From positions 19,510-83,509 of the forward strand of contig NZ_VCKZ01000003.1 of NCBI RefSeq assembly GCF_005889745.1: a DNA stretch of 64,000 bases. The letters run 5' to 3'. The DNA is from Actinomadura geliboluensis (GTDB taxonomy: Bacteria; Actinomycetota; Actinomycetes; Streptosporangiales; Streptosporangiaceae). Positions 60,064-64,000 of the stretch are shown in pieces. Within the stretch, counting starts at the first letter, position 1; every line of letters begins with the position of its first letter. The notes under the pieces are model-generated. The model saw only the letters and a program-made list of their open reading frames with translations, had not been told where the DNA came from and ran no database searches. Made by a program: the position numbers and the translations under genes.

Positions 60064-60582
60064 TCAGGTCGCTGGCTCCCGAGGGCGGGTTCCGTCGCTG
60101 ACCGCGGGTTCCTGCTCCGCGGTGCCGCTGTGCGGTCGGTCGGACACTTCCACCGTCTGCTCGGACGGCGCGCCCTCTGCGGTGCGGAAGCGCGTGAACC
60201 GGCTGCGGACGAGGTCGATCAGCGAGGGACCGCCCTGCAAGCACCATAGGGCGATGACGGGATCGCAGATCGCGCAGCCGAGGGAGGAGGTGTGGGCGAA
60301 GGGCACGATCGGGTTGCCCTGCAGGTGGTGGAGCACGTCCCAGGCGGTGTGCAGCAGCCAGGCGATGCCTATGAACGTCCAGGACTCCAGCCCGCGGTAG
60401 GCGACATACGTGGCGACGGCGGTGAAAAGGAACTCCCAGCCGCCGAAGCCGCCGCCGCTGAGATAGGCGGCGCCCGCTCCCGCCACCATGATCGCGTTGA
60501 AGCGGCGCCGGTGCGGTTCGCGAATCAGCGACATCAGCAGCGCGTACAGAAGGCCGATCAGGATCGGCACGACGTAAATCAT
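60064..60582 (-). CDS. DUF6010 family membrane protein
   Basis: 172 residues from ATG 60582, overlapping the preceding gene's stop by four bases. Four or five hydrophobic segments: MIYVVPILIGLLYALLMSLI, FNAIMVAGAGAAYLSGGGFG, LFTAVATYVAYRGL, WTFIGIAWLLHTAWDVLHHL. The pattern WLLHTAWDVLHHLQGNPI with conserved His and Asp, followed by CAICDPVIALWC, is the DUF6010 signature as I know it. The C-terminal 35 residues are hydrophilic. Function is unknown. Last gene of a four-gene operon. Confidence 0.8.
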   Translation of the reverse strand: MIYVVPILIGLLYALLMSLIREPHRRRFNAIMVAGAGAAYLSGGGFGGWEFLFTAVATYVAYRGLESWTFIGIAWLLHTAWDVLHHLQGNPIVPFAHTSSLGCAICDPVIALWCLQGGPSLIDLVRSRFTRFRTAEGAPSEQTVEVSDRPHSGTAEQEPAVSDGTRPREPAT

Positions 60583-60872
60583 GCCCGGGTGACCTTTTCG
60601 AGATCCGGACGGGTGGGGCCAGAGCGGCCCAGCAGTCGCAGGGCGAGGAGACCGCCGATGCCGGGAATGATGGCGACGGCCTTAGCGGTGGCCGCGGCCT
60701 GCTTGAAGCGCCAGGTTGCGATCACGACGAACAGGTAGGCACAGCCGTGGGTGGGTCCCATCAGGGAGGAGATGGGCTTGAGGTGGGCGGTGGCGATGTT
60801 GGCCAGCATGATGACCAGTGAGAGGAGTTCTATGTGTGCTGCAACGCGCAGTGGCCGCAGGTGCACGGTCAT
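60579..60872 (-). CDS. DUF3817-like small membrane protein
   Basis: 97 residues from ATG 60872 (MTVHLRPLRVAAHIELLSLV). Three short helices: HIELLSLVIMLANIATAHLK, GPTHGCAYLFVVIATW, and AVAIIPGIGGLLALRLLG. The arrangement R-x4-E-LLSL, PLMGPTHG-like loop and C-terminal basic tail fits DUF3817/integral membrane proteins of unknown role. Overlaps by four bases with genes on both sides. Confidence 0.75.
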   Translation of the reverse strand: MTVHLRPLRVAAHIELLSLVIMLANIATAHLKPISSLMGPTHGCAYLFVVIATWRFKQAAATAKAVAIIPGIGGLLALRLLGRSGPTRPDLEKVTRA

Positions 60873-61399
60873 ACTCCTGTGGTGGAGCCGGGGCGGATGA
60901 TCATCAGGACGGTGACCGTGGCCCACAGCAGGTTGAAGACCCCTGTGAGCATGGCCAGGCGGCCCGGTACGCGGGAGCCGGTGCCGGAGCCCGGTTCGGG
61001 AGAGCCGACCTCGCGTAGGAAGATGCCGTCGCCCGGTACCGGGAAGCCGGCGCCGGACTCTTCCGCCGCGGTCAGAGCCTCCTCCTGAGTGGGCAGGATC
61101 AGTAGGGCCAGAACGCCGGCGGCCACAGCGGTCAGAACAATCGAGGTGATGAGCCACGCATTGCCGAGCACACCGAGGCTGCTTGCGGTGGCGAACCCGA
61201 AGACGGGCACCGCGAGGCCAAAGACCGCATAGGCGCGGCAGATGCGGTGCAGCATCCGCAGGGTCGTGAGCAGCTCCACAGCGCCCGGTTCGCTGTGCGC
61301 GCGGCGCAGCGCCTTGGGGAACATGCTGGCGGCGACGGTCACCGGGCCGATGGACACTACGGCGGCCAGGACGTGCAGGGAGAGGAAGAACTTCGCCAC
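60869..61399 (-). CDS. DUF2269-like membrane protein
   Basis: 176 residues. Four transmembrane helices: FFLSLHVLAAVVSIGPVTVA, AYAVFGLAVPVFGFATA, LITSIVLTAVAAGVLALLIL, and a final LTGVFNLLWATVTVLMI. The N-terminal LHVLxAVVxIGP motif, with a His in the first helix, is typical of DUF2269/CopD-like proteins. A periplasmic or cytoplasmic loop of about 45 residues between helices 3 and 4 is Gly/Pro/Glu-rich. Function is unknown. Four-base overlap with the next gene shows tight coupling. Confidence 0.75.
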   Translation of the reverse strand: MAKFFLSLHVLAAVVSIGPVTVAASMFPKALRRAHSEPGAVELLTTLRMLHRICRAYAVFGLAVPVFGFATASSLGVLGNAWLITSIVLTAVAAGVLALLILPTQEEALTAAEESGAGFPVPGDGIFLREVGSPEPGSGTGSRVPGRLAMLTGVFNLLWATVTVLMIIRPGSTTGV

Positions 61400-61401
61400 G
61401 G

Positions 61402-61722
61402 TTAGCGTTCCGCCGCCGCTCGAACCGCGCGCCGCTCGCCGGTGACCTTCGAGGCCGGCAGGCGCCCGGCCTTGGAGGTCCCCTTCATGGTGTCACCCTC
61501 GACCGTCACGTCGAAGGCCAGATTCAGCCGCAGGGGCTTGGTGATGGCTTGATGCCACGTGAGCCGGTCGCTGTCGAGGACGACATCGCCGAGCGGGACC
61601 TCCTCGCCCGCTCCGTGGGCGAGGCCGGTCAGGACCCCGCCCTCCCGCCGGAGATCGATCACGGCCTTGATCCTTCCGATGGGAGTGGAAATGGACAGGT
61701 CCCAGATGCCTTCGACGGACAT
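61402..61722 (-). CDS. Hypothetical 106-residue beta-strand protein
   Basis: From ATG 61722 (MSVEGIWDLSISTPIGRIKA). The sequence alternates short beta strands (VIDLRREGGVLTGLAHGAGE, LTWHQAITKPLRLNLAFDVT) and ends in a basic tail, suggesting a small lipocalin-like or META-type barrel. Similar short proteins are known from actinobacteria and proteobacteria without function. It leads the four-gene membrane-protein operon; the next gene starts two bases after its stop. Confidence 0.7.
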   Translation of the reverse strand: MSVEGIWDLSISTPIGRIKAVIDLRREGGVLTGLAHGAGEEVPLGDVVLDSDRLTWHQAITKPLRLNLAFDVTVEGDTMKGTSKAGRLPASKVTGERRAVRAAAER

Positions 61723-61814
61723 GCTGCTGTTCTTCCTTACGGTGTATGCGAACGAAGAGGGCGAACGAGAAGCGTGGCGTGCGGCGCCGAACCTCGTGTG
61801 CGTACGGCGCACGA

Positions 61815-62504
61815 TCAGAAGCCGGCGGGCACCGGACCCAGATCACGCCAGACGGTGCCGCGGCGCTCATGGGCGAACAACTCCTCTACGGCATGCGCGA
61901 TACGGGGCCCTACCTCGCGCTCCAGCAGGTACAGACCCAGATCGAGCCCGGAGGTGACGCCCGCGCCGGTAACGAGGTCACCGTCGTCGACCACTCGCGC
62001 ACGCACCACGTGGACGCCGGTGGCGTCGAGCATGTCCAGGCCCATGTGGTGCGTCGTGGCATGGCGTCCGTCCAGCAGGCCGGCCATGGCCAGGATCAGC
62101 GAGCCGCCGCACACAGTGCCGACCGCCACCTCCGGGTTCTCCATGGCCGTCTTCAGCAGCGCGGCAAGCTCGGTATTCAGGGTCCTGCCCAGCAGGACGG
62201 GGATGGACTCGTCCTGCCGCCGCTCTCCGTCGCCCGCATCCTGGTCGGGGACCTCACCGGGCTCGCCGACGCGGCCCGACGCGCCGGGCACCACGATCAG
62301 GCCCGCACGCAAGGGGTTGAGGGCAGCCGTGGCCCGTAGCGCCAGGCCCCCAGTGCCACTGACCACCTCGCGCGCCCCTTCCGCGGAGACCAGCTCCACG
62401 CTCACCGCGCCCGCGGAGGCGATGCCGCCGGCGTACAACACTTCGTAGGGGGCGACGACATCGAGCGGATCGAAGCCGTCGAACAGGACAATCTGGACGT
62501 GCAT
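61815..62504 (-). CDS. DJ-1/PfpI-family protein
   Basis: 229 residues from ATG 62504, with GAAGGAAC six bases upstream (MHVQIVLFDGFDPLDVVAPY). It is a GATase1-like flavodoxin fold with the nucleophile elbow VGTVCGGSLILAMAGLLDGR (Cys) and the following ATTHHMGLDML; it closes with DDGDLVTGAGVTSGLDLGLY. This is the branch with isonitrile hydratase and the N-terminal domains of GlxA regulators. An acidic insert (VGEPGEVPDQDAGDGERRQD) in the middle is unusual. Divergent from the truncated GlxA gene 210 bases away. Confidence 0.87.
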   Translation of the reverse strand: MHVQIVLFDGFDPLDVVAPYEVLYAGGIASAGAVSVELVSAEGAREVVSGTGGLALRATAALNPLRAGLIVVPGASGRVGEPGEVPDQDAGDGERRQDESIPVLLGRTLNTELAALLKTAMENPEVAVGTVCGGSLILAMAGLLDGRHATTHHMGLDMLDATGVHVVRARVVDDGDLVTGAGVTSGLDLGLYLLEREVGPRIAHAVEELFAHERRGTVWRDLGPVPAGF

Positions 62505-62714
62505 GGGGAGTTCCTTCGTGTGAGGGCGAACCGGCTCAGGCCGTGGGACGCCTCGAAGGTATGGGCTCGCCGCCCTGCCCGCCCAGTGGCATGAGTGACA
62601 GTCTTCAACGGGATATTGCCACGACCCGCCACGAGGACTCTGAGCTCGGATGGATAACAGATTTCGGAGATCGGAGCCGGGTTTCCTCGCCCGGTGAACA
62701 GATAGGTTCTCGCC

Positions 62715-62944
62715 ATGCACACCGTCGCCGTTCTCGCCCTGGACCAAGTGATCCCGTTCGACCTGTCCACCCCGATCGAGGTCTTCACCCGTGCCCGCCT
62801 CCCGGACGGGCGCCCGGGCTACCAGATCCGCGTCTGCGCCGAACAGCCGGAGATCGACGCGGGCACCTTCACCCTGCGCGCGCCGTGGGGCCTTGAAGGG
62901 CTCAAGGGCGCGGACACGGTCATCGTGCCCGGTACGGCCACCCC
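62715..62944 (+). pseudogene. GlxA-type regulator cut short by an IS110 fragment
   Basis: From ATG 62715 the frame encodes the first 75 residues of a GlxA/FtrA-like AraC regulator (MHTVAVLALDQVIPFDLSTP, IEVFTRARLPDGRPGYQIRV, GADTVIVPGTA). After about 62944 the sequence is that of an IS110-type transposase in the opposite orientation. The rest of the DJ-1-like domain and the AraC DNA-binding domain are absent. The residual fragment would be non-functional. It is divergent from the DJ-1/PfpI gene. Confidence 0.8.
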
Positions 62945-63348
62945 CAGGGCGTGGGCGCGGCCGGCCAGGACGGCGCGAGCGGCGGCCAGGCATCGATGGT
63001 GTCGTTCTTGCCGCGGCGTCGACGGTTGGCCTTGTCGGGCTGGTTGACCTCGAACACCTGGATGTGGGCGGCGGCCAGGTGGCGTGCGAGCGCGGCCCCG
63101 TAGGACCCGGTGCACTCCACACCTGCGCGGCGCACCGAGCCGAACCCGCGAGCCCACGTCACCAGTGCCCGATAGCCGGCCTGGGTGGTGGGGAAGGTCT
63201 TGCTGCCCATCAAGACGCCCAGCGTGGTGATGGCGGCGGCGACATGGAAGTCCTTGTGGGTGTCTACTCCCACGATCACTTCCTGGCCATCGACGGAAGG
63301 AGGGGTGAGACGAGTTCGGGGGTGCCGAGCATGGTTTCTCCTGATCAA
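62930..63348 (-). mobile_element. IS110-family transposase N-terminal fragment, frameshifted
   Basis: A minus-strand frame contains EVIVGVDTHKDFHVAAAITT, AGVECTGSYGAALARHLAAA and RRRRGKNDTIDA, the RuvC-like DEDD motifs of IS110 transposases. Near 62990 the frame shifts by one base and continues as AAARAVLAGRAHALGVAVPG. The transposase then ends at the glxA junction, lacking its C-terminal half. The region 63349-63590 upstream is non-coding and probably the rest of the IS left end. Confidence 0.8.
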
Positions 63349-63747
63349 GGCGCGGACGGGCTTGGCCGTCGCCGGGCCGATCAGGCGGTCAGTACTGTGA
63401 TGATGCTCGGTGCGGCAAGGCCCCTATCGGGACACGTCTGATCGGTCCGGCGGCAGCAAGCACCGCCCCGGAGCTGCAGCCGACAGATCAGTCCGAAGGC
63501 ACACGGGAGGGCCAAACGGTTTTCGGGTCAGACCGCGCCCGAGGCGGCACCCCAAGATCCTCACAGTACGGTTTTCGGCACCTCTCTGTGTCAAGCGGCG
63601 GTGAGCAGAGAGGTATCCGTTAACTGGACACTCCCTTTCAGTGCGCCATGAAAGCGCTGTTTGTCCGAACGGGGGTGAAAGACCACCGTCGCCGCTAGGT
63701 GTGGGACCTGCAACCTTGGACGGTGTAGTCGGGAGTGCCCGCGAGAT
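63349..63747. other. Non-coding stretch, partly IS110 end
   Basis: About 400 bases without a recognisable gene. The part nearest the transposase fragment (63349-63590) is likely the untranslated end of the IS110-type element. No hairpin or repeat is striking. Confidence 0.45.
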
Positions 63748-64000
63748 TTACGTGGTGACCCAGTGCGCGTGGCCGTCGGGGCGGATGAGGGCTGCGCGGA
63801 CGTCACACCATTCCGGGGGTGCATCGTCGCCTAGCGCTCCTTCATGCGTGACCGCTTCCAGTGCACGGGCGCAATCCGCGATTGCCACGGGAATGCCTCC
63901 GCCCAGGTCGAGCAGTACGGGGTGAGCCTGGCGGAGGAGTTCGTAGACGGTGCGGCCGTCGCGCAGCGGAAGGTCGGGGAGGCGGGCACCGGTGAGGGGA
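63748..64000 (-). CDS. C-terminal end of an FAD-dependent monooxygenase (start outside window)
   Basis: The minus-strand frame entering from the window edge reads LTGARLPDLPLRDGRTVYEL, then LRQAHPVLLDLGGGI, and ends IRPDGHAHWVTT at TAA 63748-63750. G-x-R-x-PD-L-x-L-x-D-G-R followed by LLRxxxxVLLDL and a late VRPDGHVAWV is the thioredoxin-like C-terminal domain of PheA/TfdB-type aromatic hydroxylases, including rifampicin monooxygenase-like enzymes. The FAD and substrate domains lie beyond the window. Confidence 0.8.
   Translation of the reverse strand, partial: PLTGARLPDLPLRDGRTVYELLRQAHPVLLDLGGGIPVAIADCARALEAVTHEGALGDDAPPEWCDVRAALIRPDGHAHWVTT

Noticed and set aside
1..64000. tRNA, rRNA or prophage structural genes
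   Set aside because: None was recognised on either strand; integrase and transposase pieces are isolated and not part of a phage.

Overview
The window is high-GC, gene-dense DNA with strong GC bias at third codon positions. The gene content is that of a filamentous actinomycete: NucS mismatch endonuclease, an SCO5389-family protein, an F420-type LLM oxidoreductase, DUF222/HNH proteins and Streptomyces-like gene neighbourhoods. An Actinomadura-like (Thermomonosporaceae) or related genus is my best guess from memory of gene content; no 16S or tRNA gene is present to confirm it.

Layout. (1) 1-28 kb is mostly ordinary chromosome: the end of a DUF2550 gene, a secreted M28 aminopeptidase, a DUF4097 lipoprotein, a PduO-type cobalamin adenosyltransferase, a GMC oxidoreductase, a decayed serine hydrolase, a DUF6745 pair, a DUF222/HNH protein, hemerythrin and cupin genes, an aldehyde dehydrogenase, a carotenoid oxygenase with its divergent PadR regulator, an NmrA-like/TetR divergent pair, an M50 protease, nucS, a 5'-truncated TnpB, an SCO5389-like protein, a duplicated hydroxyacyl-CoA dehydrogenase, two hydrolases and an AI-2E family transporter. 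(2) 29.17-30.45 kb is transposase debris. (3) 30.6-42.3 kb is a compact, apparently undescribed nonribosomal peptide locus. One 2,346-residue polypeptide carries A-PCP-C-A-PCP-TE and then a complete MFS exporter; its thioesterase has a Cys nucleophile and its second A domain has an ornithine-like specificity code. Around it are a glycine-amidinotransferase homologue with a one-base frameshift, a SAM methyltransferase, a threonine-synthase-like PLP enzyme and a fold-III PLP decarboxylase. IS remnants (about 42.65-42.9 kb) close the island on the other side. (4) 43.15-58.03 kb is one minus-strand locus for D-amino-acid/D-peptide salvage: PucR regulator, N-succinylamino acid racemase, GNAT-like acyltransferase, M20 hydrolase, a giant S9-S12 fused peptidase, a complete Dpp-type peptide ABC importer (with a permease-ATPase fusion) and an S12 hydrolase. 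(5) 58.2-60.0 kb is a decayed island with integrase and WD40 remnants, a recombinase-tail/NucA-NucB nuclease chimera, and a partner gene broken by an amber codon that may be ComJ-like. (6) 60.06-61.7 kb is a four-gene membrane-protein operon. (7) The end holds a DJ-1/PfpI gene, a GlxA-type regulator cut by an IS110 fragment, and the C-terminus of an FAD monooxygenase.

The two most interesting systems are the NRPS-MFS/amidinotransferase locus, which looks able to make and export a guanidino or ornithine-containing dipeptide, and the NSAR-centred operon, whose parts form a plausible chain of import, hydrolysis, N-acylation, racemisation and deacylation. At least nine genes or fragments in the window are frameshifted, truncated or nonsense-interrupted, mostly close to IS debris.
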